Assembly (NCBI RefSeq): GCF_000247605.1
Contig: NC_016894.1
Span: 3,585,732-3,649,731, forward strand
Direction: 5' to 3'
Source: Acetobacterium woodii DSM 1030
Lineage (GTDB): Bacteria > Bacillota > Clostridia > Eubacteriales > Eubacteriaceae
DNA length: 64,000 nt
Notes under the pieces: generated by a model
What the model was told of the DNA's origin: nothing
Database searches by the model: none
The model's input: the letters and a program-made list of their open reading frames with translations, nothing else
Made by a program: the position numbers and the translations under genes
Shown: one piece after another, positions 40,765 through 50,393 of the stretch
Numbering within the stretch: position 1 is the stretch's first letter
How the letters are laid out: each line of letters opens with the position of its first letter

Positions 40765-42276
40765 TCAGGTATCTTGCCCTTTATAACAGTCAATCAGATA
40801 AGACATCCTTAACATAAAACGAATATAAGCGTCATTCAGATCGATATTGCTGATCTCTGCAATCCGCTCCAACCGATACGCCAGCGAATTACGATGCACA
40901 AATAATTTTTCCGATGCCCGTTTGATGCTGCCCCCAACGTCTAAATAAACTTTTAGGGTGTCATATAAACAGGTTTCGTTTTTGCGGTCATATTGCCTGA
41001 GGATACTTAACGCCGGATGACAAAACTGTCCGAGTTGCGCTTCATCTTCGACATGATCAAGCAGATCATAAAACTGATAATCGAGATAATAACAAATAAA
41101 GTTTTCCGGATTTAAGCGTTTCCCCAGATTTAGTGCTGAAACCGCCTGATGATAATATTTTGCAAAACTTTCAACATGCGTAAACGTATTACTGACCCCA
41201 ATGCGAAGATGTTCTGCCGCCACCAGATTTTGCAGTTCTTTTAATTGTTCGTCCGGAAAACGATCATTTTTCAAAAGCGGAACCAAAACGGCGACCTTTC
41301 CTTCATGATAGGTAACATGCGAACCCGTCAACACTTCTTTTAATGCCGGAACAAGATGATCTTTTAAATGTCGCTCACCCAGATAACGCGTCGGCAGAAC
41401 CGAAAGCGCCATCAGTTTAGAAGCAAACTCTAAACCGGGAAAGCAGCTAACAATATTCTCCGGCGGTGCGCCGATCAGAAGTTCATATAACAACTGCTGA
41501 TAACGGGTCCCGGTTTGAAACAAATAAGAAAAATAATGGATGGTGGTGTAACTAATCGCATGGCTGACAACTTCCAGCATTTCCATATGGACTGGCGTTA
41601 CCGGGGTTTCGCCTTCAATCATCAATAAAAAACCAACCTGAATGTCATTGTGGAAAACCTTGCTGCTGAGCTTACGGTAAGGTGATTCGGTACACGACAC
41701 CTCGACGGCATCGGTGGTATGGGCCGCCTGCTGAATAGGCTTAAGCTGTTGGACGGCCTGGATAAAATCATAACTGCAATACCCTTGTCTGATATTGTCT
41801 TTCCATAAATCATCAGTCACTGGAATAGACGTCGAATGCGCCAGAATTTTAAAATTAACATCGCTGAAAATCAGCGAATTACCAAGCAGGATTGAGGCCG
41901 TATTCACAACCGCCTGCAAATCTCTAGTCTCATTGGCGCGTTTTATCAGTTCTTCATAAAGAAGCCCGCCGCCTGACGTTTTCATCAGCGTCCGAGCCAG
42001 ATTAACGGCCGAAAACAATTCTGCCGGCGCTACCAATGCGAGATTTTGGATCTGATCGATCCGGGTTTCATCATCTTTAACCAGAATCCCATGACAAGGT
42101 GGATTTTCAATCCCAGCCAATTGGCTGCTATAACCAAAGTACAAAATATTTCCTTGAAATGAATTTTGCCGCCCGTCAATTAAAGCAATATCAATAATCT
42201 CCATCTGATTTTTACAAGCATTCTTAATGATCGGTATATTAACCGATATTTTTGCCACCAAGTCATTAAATTTCAT
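40765..42276 (-). CDS. PucR/CdaR-type transcriptional regulator
   Basis: 503 aa from ATG 42276, with TAGGAAGTGGG as ribosome site; the open frame runs to 42519 but would overlap the divergent gene. The N-terminal part resembles a PucR-type sensor, a GGDEF-like linker is possible, and the C-terminus is the diagnostic HTH_30: DTLKVYLDVGGSIKRASEKLFVHRNSLAYRLERI. Such regulators activate divergent catabolic operons in response to substrate, here most likely the OYE-ADC fusion and SDR genes. Confidence 0.85.
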   Translation of the reverse strand: MKFNDLVAKISVNIPIIKNACKNQMEIIDIALIDGRQNSFQGNILYFGYSSQLAGIENPPCHGILVKDDETRIDQIQNLALVAPAELFSAVNLARTLMKTSGGGLLYEELIKRANETRDLQAVVNTASILLGNSLIFSDVNFKILAHSTSIPVTDDLWKDNIRQGYCSYDFIQAVQQLKPIQQAAHTTDAVEVSCTESPYRKLSSKVFHNDIQVGFLLMIEGETPVTPVHMEMLEVVSHAISYTTIHYFSYLFQTGTRYQQLLYELLIGAPPENIVSCFPGLEFASKLMALSVLPTRYLGERHLKDHLVPALKEVLTGSHVTYHEGKVAVLVPLLKNDRFPDEQLKELQNLVAAEHLRIGVSNTFTHVESFAKYYHQAVSALNLGKRLNPENFICYYLDYQFYDLLDHVEDEAQLGQFCHPALSILRQYDRKNETCLYDTLKVYLDVGGSIKRASEKLFVHRNSLAYRLERIAEISNIDLNDAYIRFMLRMSYLIDCYKGQDT

Positions 42277-42445
42277 CGACCCACTTCCTACTAAATGCTG
42301 TTCTCTTAACACTTTAAAATTAGCATAGTGCATCATCCACAAATTGTCAATGTCTAATCGTCTTCCATCCATATAGGAAAATCCAATCATCCAACGTATA
42401 ATTAGTTTTATAGACTCAATGTGATTAATAATATGGAGGAAAACA

Positions 42446-45256
42446 ATGTATGATAAATTGTTTGTCAAAGGAACAATTGGAAAACTAACGTTAAAAAATC
42501 GGTTAGTCATGTCACCCATGGGGGTCGGTCTGGCTGAACTGGATGGTTCACCAACGGAAGATATGATTGCTTTCTACGAAGCTCGGGCCCTTGGTGGCGC
42601 CGGCTTGATCATCCCTGAAATTACCCGTGTAAACGATACCCATGGAGCCGGAATGCTGCGTCAGCTTGCGGTCACCAAAGATCGTCACATTGAACCATTA
42701 TCACGACTGGCGCAAGCGGTCCATAAACATGGTTCAAAAATCTTTATCCAACTTCATCACCCCGGCCGTGAAACGATGACCACGCTGGTCGGCGGACCAG
42801 TCGCTGCGCCATCGGCGATTCCCTGCAATTTTCTCAAACAGCCGACCCGGGCGCTGGAAAATGCTGAAATCAAGGCTCTCGTCCAACAGTTTATCGACGG
42901 GGCCGGGCGCGTTCAAAAAGCCGGTTGTGACGGTGTTGAACTGCATGCCGCTCATGGTTATCTGATCAATCAGTTTTTAAGCCCTTATACCAATAAACGT
43001 GACGATGAATACGGCGGCAGTTTTGACAACCGGCTGCGTTTTATTGCCGAAATCATCGCCGGAATTCGAACCACCTGCGGTGCTGATTTTCCGATCAGCG
43101 TCCGTCTTTCAGTTGAAGAATTTTTAAGTAATGTTGGCGTCACCGAAGATTATATTCACATCCAGGATGGTGTCAAGATTGCCATGGCTTTGGAACAACT
43201 GGGGATTGATGTGATCAATGTCAGCGCTGGTATTTATGAAACTGGCTCAGTTTGTGTGGAACCGATTTCCTTCCCTCAAGGCTGGCGCCGAGATCTGATC
43301 AAAGCGGTTAAAGATCATGTTTCGATTCCGGTCATCGCTGTTTCCGCCATTCGTGAACCGGCCGTTGCCGAAACATTTTTAGCCGACGGAATCGTCGATT
43401 TTGTCGCTTTAGGCCGGGCCTGGCTGGCTGATGAAACATGGGGACTTAAAGTCAAAGAAGGCCGGGAGGATGAATTATGCAAATGTATCTCCTGCCTGCG
43501 TTGCTTTGAAAGTTTAAACGAAAACAATGCCGTTGGTCTGCCCCTCGTCTGTTCTGTAAACCCCCGTTTGGCTCGCGAACAAAAACTTGGCAATTTAGCT
43601 CACGATGCCCGCGCTCATAAAGTCGTTGTGATCGGTGGCGGTGCCGCTGGTATGTCAGCCGCCCGCACGTTGGCACTCCGGGGCATTCAGGTAACCCTGT
43701 TCGAAAAAGAAAAGACCCTTGGCGGACTTATTAATATTGCTAAAATGCCCCCTCATAAAGGCGTAATGGACTGGATCGGCCAATATTATCAAAACGAATT
43801 TGCGCGTTTAAATGTTGAGGTTAAACTAAATACCGAAGCAACCGTTTCCCTATTAGAAGAACTAAAACCCGATGCCGTCATTCTTGCCACCGGCAGTACT
43901 GCCATTGTTCCTAATCGAATCCCTGGTGTTCATGGCGACAACGTCTTTGGCATTGACAGCATCCTTTCTGGTGCGGCCGGATTAAAAGACAAAAGAGTCG
44001 TCCTGATCGGTGCCGGAATGAGCGGTATTGAAACTGCCGAATATCTGTGTGCCGCTGGAAATTCCGTTACCATCGTCGATATGTTAGATAAGGTCGCTCC
44101 CGACGGCAATGGCACCAATGTTTTGGATGTTACCGGACGTCTGGCCAAATATGGTGCAACTTACCTGCTCTCCCACGCCCTCAAAGAAATTAAATCAGAC
44201 GGCGTAATCCTTGAAAAATTAGCCGATCATTCGGAAGTTACGGTCCCAGCCGACGCTGTTGTTTTGTCTTTGGGTTATTGCCCGAATAATTCACTTTTGG
44301 AAGCGCTCCAGACAAAATTCGAACACGTCGAAATTATCGGCGATGCTCTTAAAGTTGACCGGATTGAACCAGCTATCCGGGCCGGTTTTGAAGTCGGCCG
44401 TCAGCTGTTTATTGAGCAACCCAAAACAACCAGTTTTCTAACCGCGAAAGAAGATTTACAGAATTTTGGTAAAACTTCTTTGATGGATAATCAGGAAGGC
44501 CTCTATCTTAGCTTTCTTACCGATCCCGCTGTTATCGCACGGTTGTTGCCACCACCGCTTAAACCGTTCTCGATGCCGGTAGTAACCCTATCGATCGCTC
44601 ACGTTAAAAACCCCTCTTTTTCCGATGATTATTATGAAGCCATCCTGGGTGTTTATGCGATGCACGGAAAAGATTTGGGCCTCTATCCGCTAAGTCTGCT
44701 CCTCGGTGGCCCCGGCGCCGAAATGGCGGTCCAGCTTGGTCGCGATAATGGTAGCATTCCCAAAAAACTGGGCGCAGAATTTGTGATTCGCCAAACCGGC
44801 AAGACAATTACTGCCAGTGTCAGCCGCCGCGGGGTTCAGTTAATTGAAGCCAAACTGGAACTTGGCGAAACCAATAGTCCCCTGACCGGCGCCCTGTATC
44901 AGTTCCCGGAACCGGGCAAACATACCTATGGCGGTGGCTTTTATTATCATTTTGACCGAGTCCCCGATCGCGAAGGAGTGTCTCATTTTACAAATGCTGC
45001 CTTGCTTCAGAATCTCTGTGAATACACTTACAAATCCTGGGAACCGGGTTTTGTTAGCCTCAAACTGCATTCCAGCATCGATGATCCCTGGGGCGAAATT
45101 CCCATCAACACCATCGTCGGCGGAGCCTATTCGGAAAACAGTCTGCTGGTTCATAAACTGAATTTAGTCGAACCCTTAAGTGCCGATGAAATTGTCCCTT
45201 ATTTGATGGCCGGTTATTACGACCGCACCGCCTTTATGGAAACCGGACGAAAATAA
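42446..45256 (+). CDS. OYE-family reductase fused to acetoacetate-decarboxylase-like domain
   Basis: 936 aa. Residues 1-350: FMN barrel (LFVKGTIGKLTLKNRLVMSPMGVG; HAAHGYLINQF; DDEYGGSFDNR). Fe-S cysteines CKCISCLRCFESL (about 350). Nucleotide-binding motifs VVVIGGGAAGMSAAR (about 393) and VVLIGAGMSGIETAE (about 516). From about 660 an extra domain reads GLYLSFLTDPAVIARLLPPPLKP...YEAILGVYA...SIPKKLGAEFVI...VSRRGVQL, matching acetoacetate decarboxylase; lysines 773/774 fall at the Schiff-base position. It may reduce and then decarboxylate or aldol-process a keto acid. AATATGGAGGAAAACA precedes ATG. Confidence 0.87.
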   Translation: MYDKLFVKGTIGKLTLKNRLVMSPMGVGLAELDGSPTEDMIAFYEARALGGAGLIIPEITRVNDTHGAGMLRQLAVTKDRHIEPLSRLAQAVHKHGSKIFIQLHHPGRETMTTLVGGPVAAPSAIPCNFLKQPTRALENAEIKALVQQFIDGAGRVQKAGCDGVELHAAHGYLINQFLSPYTNKRDDEYGGSFDNRLRFIAEIIAGIRTTCGADFPISVRLSVEEFLSNVGVTEDYIHIQDGVKIAMALEQLGIDVINVSAGIYETGSVCVEPISFPQGWRRDLIKAVKDHVSIPVIAVSAIREPAVAETFLADGIVDFVALGRAWLADETWGLKVKEGREDELCKCISCLRCFESLNENNAVGLPLVCSVNPRLAREQKLGNLAHDARAHKVVVIGGGAAGMSAARTLALRGIQVTLFEKEKTLGGLINIAKMPPHKGVMDWIGQYYQNEFARLNVEVKLNTEATVSLLEELKPDAVILATGSTAIVPNRIPGVHGDNVFGIDSILSGAAGLKDKRVVLIGAGMSGIETAEYLCAAGNSVTIVDMLDKVAPDGNGTNVLDVTGRLAKYGATYLLSHALKEIKSDGVILEKLADHSEVTVPADAVVLSLGYCPNNSLLEALQTKFEHVEIIGDALKVDRIEPAIRAGFEVGRQLFIEQPKTTSFLTAKEDLQNFGKTSLMDNQEGLYLSFLTDPAVIARLLPPPLKPFSMPVVTLSIAHVKNPSFSDDYYEAILGVYAMHGKDLGLYPLSLLLGGPGAEMAVQLGRDNGSIPKKLGAEFVIRQTGKTITASVSRRGVQLIEAKLELGETNSPLTGALYQFPEPGKHTYGGGFYYHFDRVPDREGVSHFTNAALLQNLCEYTYKSWEPGFVSLKLHSSIDDPWGEIPINTIVGGAYSENSLLVHKLNLVEPLSADEIVPYLMAGYYDRTAFMETGRK

Positions 45257-45301
45257 ACCGGTCAAAAATCGCGAACAAAAAAATAAACCCCCTTAAAATA
45301 T

Positions 45302-45469
45302 AGGTAATTGCTAAATAAAAAACATCGAACAACGGTTGCTTGGGGTGCAGTTTCCACAAACAATTTTGTAACGTGTAGGCGAACAGTTCATCGAACTGTC
45401 CGCCGTACAGTGTAGAAATTGTTTCGTGCGAAACTGGGCCCAAAGCTCACGGTATTTTCGCAATTACCT
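45302..45469. repeat. MITE-A, copy 1 (168 bp)
   Basis: Terminal inverted repeats AGGTAATTGC/GCAATTACCT and inner palindromes (GGCGAACAGTTC/GAACTGTCCGCC). Inverted copy at 61767-61935 with very high identity. It lies between the OYE-ADC and SDR genes, so their transcript would carry it as a hairpin. Confidence 0.88.
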
Positions 45470-45497
45470 GCCATTAAAATACGAAAGGAATTTTATC

Positions 45498-46253
45498 ATG
45501 AAACTTGAAAATAAAGTTGCTGTTATTACCGGATCAACCAAAGGCATCGGAAAAGCCGCTGCCCTGATTTTTAGCGCCGAAGGTGCCAAAGTTGTTGTTG
45601 TTGGTACCAATGAAGAAAGAGGCCATGCCACGGTCAAAGAAATTTTAGAGGCCGGGGGCGAAGCTTTTTTCCAGAAAACCGACGTCACCGATGAAGCGAG
45701 CCTTGATGCTTTAGTTTCGGCAACAATGGACAAATATGGTTGTATCGATATTTTAGTTAATAATGCCGGGGTTAGCGGAACCACAGCCAATATGAACGAT
45801 ATCACCAATGATGAATGGCATACCGTCCTTGCCACTAATTTGACGGCCCCATTTTTACTTAGTAAAAAAATTATTCCGATTATGGAAAAACAAGGTGCCG
45901 GTGCCATTGTCAACGTCGCCTCAATGGCGTCTACCGGTGCCGGTCGCGGAGGTCTTGCTTATACCTCTGCCAAACACGGACTGCTGGGCCTAACTCGCCA
46001 GATGTCTTTAGACCACGGCCGTAACGGGGTCCGCATTAATGCCGTTCTGCCGGGTCCAATTGCGACCGAAATGATTGCCCGCGTCCTGGCAATCCCACAA
46101 CATCCGGTTTCCATGAAAATAAAAATGAGCCCGGCTGGCAGAGCCGGCGAATCCGAAGAAGTCGGAAAGGCAATTCTTTTTCTGGCCAGTGACGATGCCT
46201 CGTTTATTCACGGTGCCGGTCTGGCGGTCGATGGCGGTTACACAATTTTCTAA
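45498..46253 (+). CDS. Short-chain dehydrogenase/reductase (SDR)
   Basis: 251 aa from ATG 45498 (GAAAGGAATTTTATC). Classical SDR: TGSTKGIGKAAA cofactor motif, NNAGVSG, catalytic Ser (NVASMAS), Tyr-x-x-x-Lys (YTSAKHG), GPIATEM and C-terminal FIHGAGLAVDGGYTIF. NAD(P)-dependent alcohol/ketone interconversion. Downstream of the OYE-ADC fusion, so the two probably act in one pathway, with carbonyl and alkene reduction of a shared substrate. Confidence 0.92.
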   Translation: MKLENKVAVITGSTKGIGKAAALIFSAEGAKVVVVGTNEERGHATVKEILEAGGEAFFQKTDVTDEASLDALVSATMDKYGCIDILVNNAGVSGTTANMNDITNDEWHTVLATNLTAPFLLSKKIIPIMEKQGAGAIVNVASMASTGAGRGGLAYTSAKHGLLGLTRQMSLDHGRNGVRINAVLPGPIATEMIARVLAIPQHPVSMKIKMSPAGRAGESEEVGKAILFLASDDASFIHGAGLAVDGGYTIF

Positions 46254-46262
46254 ATACATACA

Positions 46263-46292
46263 AAGGGGGATGTTTCGTTTGTTACATCCCCC
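46263..46292. terminator. Hairpin between SDR and Acb2-like genes
   Basis: AGGGGGATGT/ACATCCCCCT, 10-nt loop. There is no T-run directly after it; it may terminate both convergent genes. Confidence 0.6.
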
Positions 46293-46327
46293 TAAAACTT
46301 AGAAATATCCCCCCATAAAAATTGCCG

Positions 46328-46696
46328 TTATTTTTTATGGGTGCCGCTAACCTCCCGTTTAATTCGGTCTTCAACCCGTCGGTTTAACCACATAATCGCT
46401 GTTTCGATATGCACTAACGCCATCGCATTTTCAGTACATTCGAACTCACCTTCCTGGAATAATTTCAAGCGATCTCTAACGATCTCAAGCAAATCTGAAT
46501 CGATGACCCCGACTTCCGATCCTGATTCTTGTCGGGCTCCTTTTTGAAACTTGATTCTTGCCAGTTCGATTGGTTCATCGCGATCATTTGTTTGAACGAC
46601 ATATTCATAAGGGGCATTTCCGATCCCCTTTTCATCTTCTCGATAAACCTCATTGAGACTCCCTTTATACTGTACCGTTGTTAACTTACCACTCAT
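46328..46696 (-). CDS. Acb2/Tad1-like hairpin-domain protein
   Basis: 122 aa. From about residue 50: RIKFQKGARQESGSEVGVIDSDLL...VRDRLKLFQEGEFECTENAMALVHIETAIMWLNRRVEDRIKREVSGTHKK. This follows the phage consensus F-Q-x-G-x-x-x-E-x-G-x-x-G...RL-x-x-F-Q-x-G-x-F-x-C-x-E-N-A-x-A-L-x-H-x-E-x-A-x-x-W-L-x-x-R-x-x-x-R-x-x-R-x-V-x-G-T. Proteins with this helical-hairpin core include the Acb2 cyclic-nucleotide and Tad1 gcADPR sponges that defeat CBASS and Thoeris; many relatives have no tested role. Single gene with no phage genes nearby. Call from memory of the family consensus. Confidence 0.72.
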   Translation of the reverse strand: MSGKLTTVQYKGSLNEVYREDEKGIGNAPYEYVVQTNDRDEPIELARIKFQKGARQESGSEVGVIDSDLLEIVRDRLKLFQEGEFECTENAMALVHIETAIMWLNRRVEDRIKREVSGTHKK

Positions 46697-47061
46697 TTTT
46701 AATCCTCTTTCTACCTTTTACCAAGGTTTTAAATCATCTTAAACGTTTTCTTTTGTAACCTTAAACAACTGGCAAACGACTTAAATTACTAAACTCTCTG
46801 TCTCGTAATAAACAATCGTATTATAAATTCGCATATTATTAACCATATTCCTCATTCATTATTTTAGCATCATGTTCTTGTAACAAAGATTATATTATTT
46901 ATACCCTAATCGATATCATTCACGCATTGAACAATTTATTTTAGCATTCCATACTAATTATTTTCATCTTTCGAGATTCATGATCATTACAATATTTTTT
47001 AATTCACTTTGTTTATTTTATTTCGCTTTCATTTTTTTCAATATTGACGTTTTTAATGACA

Positions 47062-47136
47062 CGTTTCAAATTGAAAACGCTTGACAAAAGTCAACCTTCA
47101 TAATATTATTGTAAAAAGGTATATTTTCGATACCTT
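47062..47136 (+). promoter_or_regulatory. Promoter and operators of the amino-acid ABC operon
   Basis: TTGACA (47081-47086), 17 nt, TATTAT (47104-47109). A near palindrome CGTTTCAAATTGAAAACG (47062-47079) abuts the -35, and AAGGTATATTTTCGATACCTT (47115-47135) sits at the start of the transcript. The leader to the first gene is about 110 nt. Apart from this the 46697-47230 gap is AT-rich with no gene. Confidence 0.65.
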
Positions 47137-47230
47137 ATGTAGCAATGGAGCTTCGAGTATACTATTTTAATGCGTATATTTACGAAAGTTCCTTTTTTGC
47201 TTATTGACATTAAATTCGGAGGAAAAATAA

Positions 47231-47953
47231 TTGATTAAACTTCAAGATGTAAATAAATTTTTTGGCGATCACCATGTCTTAAAAGATATTAATTTAACGG
47301 TTGCTGAAGGCGAAAAATTGGTTATTATCGGTCCATCGGGTTCTGGTAAAAGCACCACTGTTCGTTGTATGAATTTTTTAGAAACACCTTCTTCCGGACA
47401 TGTTTTTGTTGATGGTGAAGAACTAACCGCTAAAAATAAAACTCAACTTGTGCGCCGTACATCGGCTATGGTATTTCAGAGTTTTAACTTGTACCCCCAT
47501 AAAACGGTATTAGAAAATCTAACCCTGGCTCCGATAAAACTACAAAATATTCCTAAAGAAGAGGCCATCGCCAAAGCCAAAAAATATTTAGCTATTGTTG
47601 GTCTTAGTGAAAAGGAAAATGCTTATCCTTCGACTCTGTCCGGCGGCCAACAACAACGTGTCGCAATTGCCAGAGCGTTGGCAACCGAACGAAAAATTAT
47701 CCTTTTTGATGAACCAACCTCCGCGCTTGATCCGGAAACTGTTCAAGAAGTGCTTGATGTTATGATCAAACTCTCCAAAGAAAATATCACCATGGTGGTC
47801 GTTACCCACGAAATGGGGTTTGCCCGGGTTGTTGCTGACCGTGTCATCTTTATGGATGACGGCCGCATCATTGAAGAAGGAAAACCGGAGCATTTCTTTG
47901 AAAACCCTTCCGAGGAACGAACGAAACTTTTTCTTAGTAAAATCTTGCGTTAA
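47231..47953 (+). CDS. Polar amino-acid ABC transporter ATP-binding protein (GlnQ-like)
   Basis: 240 aa, TTG start with TCGGAGGAAAAATAA upstream. Walker [18 protein letters not shown]-loop [10 protein letters not shown], signature [15 protein letters not shown], Walker [16 protein letters not shown]-loop THEMGFA. GlnQ/HisP subgroup (EMGFAR...GRIIEEG). Powers uptake by the two permeases and lipoprotein encoded downstream. Confidence 0.95.
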   Translation: MIKLQDVNKFFGDHHVLKDINLTVAEGEKLVIIGPSGSGKSTTVRCMNFLETPSSGHVFVDGEELTAKNKTQLVRRTSAMVFQSFNLYPHKTVLENLTLAPIKLQNIPKEEAIAKAKKYLAIVGLSEKENAYPSTLSGGQQQRVAIARALATERKIILFDEPTSALDPETVQEVLDVMIKLSKENITMVVVTHEMGFARVVADRVIFMDDGRIIEEGKPEHFFENPSEERTKLFLSKILR

Positions 47954-48015
47954 TTTCTAATATTCATACCCTGATATTAGATTTTATAGTTATTATATTT
48001 AGGAGGAAAATGATT

Positions 48016-48825
48016 ATGAAAAAGATGCTTTCTGCTCTGCTTGTTTTGTGCCTGGTTTTTACCCTGGCCGCTTGCTCGTCTTCAACTGGTTCAAGTAATA
48101 CTGCGTCTAAAACCGATGGCAGTCTTGATGCGGTCGTTAAAGCCGGCGTTTTAAAAGTTGGTGTTAAAGAAGACGTTCCGAATTTTGGACTTCGCAACAC
48201 TGCAACCGGTGAAATCGAAGGATTCGAAGTTGATATTGTTAAGCTTCTTGCCGGTAAAATTCTGGGTGATGAAAATGCTTATGAATTAACTCCTGTAACA
48301 GCTAAAACACGTGGTCCATTACTGGATAATGGCGAAGTCGATCTGGTTATTGCAACATTCACCATTACCGATGAACGAAAATTAACGTATAACTTTTCAA
48401 CCCCTTATTATGAGGATGCGGTTGGCCTATTAGTTAAAAAAGATTCGGGCTATAAAGGTCTTGCTGACATGAATGGCGCCGTTATCGGTGTTGCTCAAAG
48501 TGCGACATCTAAAGAAGCAGTTCAAAAAGTAGCCGATGAAAAAGGAATTAAGGTCTCATTCTCTGAATATGCAACCTATCCGGAAATCAAGGCCGCTTTA
48601 GACTCCGGCCGTGTTGATGCTTTCTGTGTTGACGGTTCAATCCTTGGCGGTTACGTTGATGATACGACCATGATTTTACCTGATCGATTCGCACCGCAAC
48701 AATATGGTGTTGCTTCTAAACTTGACAACGTCACGCTTTCTGAAGCGGTTGACAGTGATATCAATGAATGGCTCAAAGACGGAACAATTGAAGGTCTAAT
48801 CACGAAATGGGGACTTAACTACTAA
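48016..48825 (+). CDS. Amino-acid ABC transporter substrate-binding lipoprotein
   Basis: 269 aa from ATG 48016 (AGGAGG nine bases upstream; an ATG at 48010 is too close). Signal MKKMLSALLVLCLVFTLAAC with lipobox LAAC, then SBP_bac_3 domain (LKVGVKEDVPNFGLRNTATGEIEGFEVDIVKLLAGKIL...TFTITDERKLTYNFSTPYY). Most like glutamate/aspartate binders but ligand is not fixed by sequence. It overlaps the first permease by 1 nt. Confidence 0.94.
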   Translation: MKKMLSALLVLCLVFTLAACSSSTGSSNTASKTDGSLDAVVKAGVLKVGVKEDVPNFGLRNTATGEIEGFEVDIVKLLAGKILGDENAYELTPVTAKTRGPLLDNGEVDLVIATFTITDERKLTYNFSTPYYEDAVGLLVKKDSGYKGLADMNGAVIGVAQSATSKEAVQKVADEKGIKVSFSEYATYPEIKAALDSGRVDAFCVDGSILGGYVDDTTMILPDRFAPQQYGVASKLDNVTLSEAVDSDINEWLKDGTIEGLITKWGLNY

Positions 48826-49547
48826 TGAAAAGCGCTAATCCTTTTGCCTTATGGCGTTGGGAGAAGATGTTTGGCGAATGGCAAATGTTTGGCGAAGGGT
48901 TTCTGCGAACGATTGAGGTCGCAGCCCTCGCCTTAATCCTTGCTCTTATTCTGGGTATTATTTTTGGTGTTATCTCAACCTCAAACAATAAGATAATGCG
49001 GGGGATATCAAGGGTTTACGTTGAGTTCTTTCAAAACACTCCTCTGGTCATACAAGTTTTCTTTATGTATAATGGTCTGGCTATTGCCGGACTGCGGTTA
49101 AGTGTGTTTGTAATTGGTGTTTTAGGGGTGGGCATTTATCATGGCGCTTATGTTTCAGAAGTTGTCAAAACCGGAATTATCTCAATCCCAGTGGGACAAA
49201 TCGAAGCTGCCAAGTCCCAGGGTTTCACTTATATCCAATATATGCGTTATATCATTCTCCCCCAAACAATCAAAATTATTCTCCCACCACTCACAAATCA
49301 AGCCGTTAATTTAATTAAAAACACGTCAGTTCTGGCCATGATTTCAGGTTTTGATCTGATGTATATGGCTGATTCATGGGCATCGTCCAGTCTCGATTAT
49401 GGTCCGTCCTATGTCTTTGCCGGTTTTTTATATTTTATCCTCTGTTTTCCTTTGGCAACCTGGGCAAGAAAATACGAAGAACGTCTCAAACAAAACGATT
49501 CTACGCACCTGCCATTTGATCAAATTGAGGAGGCGGTTACATGCTAG
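48825..49547 (+). CDS. Amino-acid ABC transporter permease 1
   Basis: 240 aa, about five transmembrane segments (TIEVAALALILALILGIIFGVIS; etc.) and the EAA loop EAAKSQGFTYIQYMRYIILPQ of HisM/GltJ-type permeases. Begins directly at the SBP stop (TAATGA overlap) and overlaps permease 2 by 7 nt. Confidence 0.94.
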   Translation: MKSANPFALWRWEKMFGEWQMFGEGFLRTIEVAALALILALILGIIFGVISTSNNKIMRGISRVYVEFFQNTPLVIQVFFMYNGLAIAGLRLSVFVIGVLGVGIYHGAYVSEVVKTGIISIPVGQIEAAKSQGFTYIQYMRYIILPQTIKIILPPLTNQAVNLIKNTSVLAMISGFDLMYMADSWASSSLDYGPSYVFAGFLYFILCFPLATWARKYEERLKQNDSTHLPFDQIEEAVTC

Positions 49548-50200
49548 CTGTTTTTAAAAATGTATTGACGCCTTCAAACGTTGAGTTTCTGGCTAAAGGG
49601 ATGGGTTTAACATTAATGCTTTCGGTGTTAGTTGTTATTGTCTCAATCCTTTTTGGTACTATTCTGGCCTTGCTGCGAACCTATGAAAAACGATTTTTTG
49701 GCAAATTAGCTGGTTTTTATATTGAAATGTTTCGTAACACACCCTTGCTGCTCTGGATTCTGGTGTGCTGCTTTATGATTCCCTATGGCACCATTGTTAT
49801 TCGTGGTGGTCTTGCCTTAACCTTATATACTTCGGCCGTTATCGCCGAAATTGTTCGTGGCGGTTTGAATTCTATTGCCGAAGGACAATTTGAAGCTGCA
49901 ACATCACAAGGTTTTACGCTGATCCAAACATTGATGTATATTGTCCTGCCCCAATGTTTTAAGAGTATTATTCCTTCGCTTTTATCGCAAGTCATTACAA
50001 CGGTTAAAGACACCTCGTTTTTACAAGTTGTTGCGATTCCCGAATATACTCGCAGCGGATTTGTTGTGATGGGACGCTATACCAATACCAGTGAAGTCTT
50101 CATGATTTTTGCGATTCTGGCCGTTGGTTACTTTGTGATCTGTTTTAGTCTTTCTTGCGTTGTTCGCGGCTATCAAAAAAGAACTGAAATGGCCCAATAA
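49541..50200 (+). CDS. Amino-acid ABC transporter permease 2
   Basis: 219 aa HisQ/GltK-type permease with EAA loop EAATSQGFTLIQTLMYIVLPQ and N-terminal GLTLMLSVLVVIVSILFGTILALLR. With permease 1 it forms the heterodimeric channel. GAGGAGGCGGTTAC before ATG. Confidence 0.94.
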   Translation: MLAVFKNVLTPSNVEFLAKGMGLTLMLSVLVVIVSILFGTILALLRTYEKRFFGKLAGFYIEMFRNTPLLLWILVCCFMIPYGTIVIRGGLALTLYTSAVIAEIVRGGLNSIAEGQFEAATSQGFTLIQTLMYIVLPQCFKSIIPSLLSQVITTVKDTSFLQVVAIPEYTRSGFVVMGRYTNTSEVFMIFAILAVGYFVICFSLSCVVRGYQKRTEMAQ

Positions 50201-50304
50201 TAACTTTATCATTTTGGTAATAATATTTAAACAAAGTCATGGATTTTTAAAAACTATGACTTTGTTATTTTTTTACTGCTAAAATCGTCGCAAGATAAAA
50301 ATAA

Positions 50305-50328
50305 ACGTGTTCAAAAATATGAACACGT
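50305..50328. terminator. Hairpin between convergent ABC operon and GGDEF gene
   Basis: ACGTGTTC/GAACACGT, 8-nt loop. A second possible terminator, CATGGATTTTTAAAAACTATG with T-run, lies at about 50239-50273. Confidence 0.6.
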
Positions 50329-50330
50329 GA

Positions 50331-50363
50331 GGTTGTCAATAAAAGACCGTACCGATCAATTCA
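50331..50363. repeat. MITE-B end fragment
   Basis: GGTTGTCAATAAAAGACC and the following GTACCGATCAATT match the terminal part of MITE-B (compare 52733-52763 reversed). Only one end remains. Confidence 0.6.
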
Positions 50364-50393
50364 TCCTAAAAACAATAAGGTAGCGATTTTCCT

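Noticed and set aside
46700-47230. Riboswitch or T-box upstream of the amino-acid ABC operon
   Set aside because: The leader after the promoter is only about 110 nt, has one short hairpin, and shows no T-box sequence or known aptamer motif.
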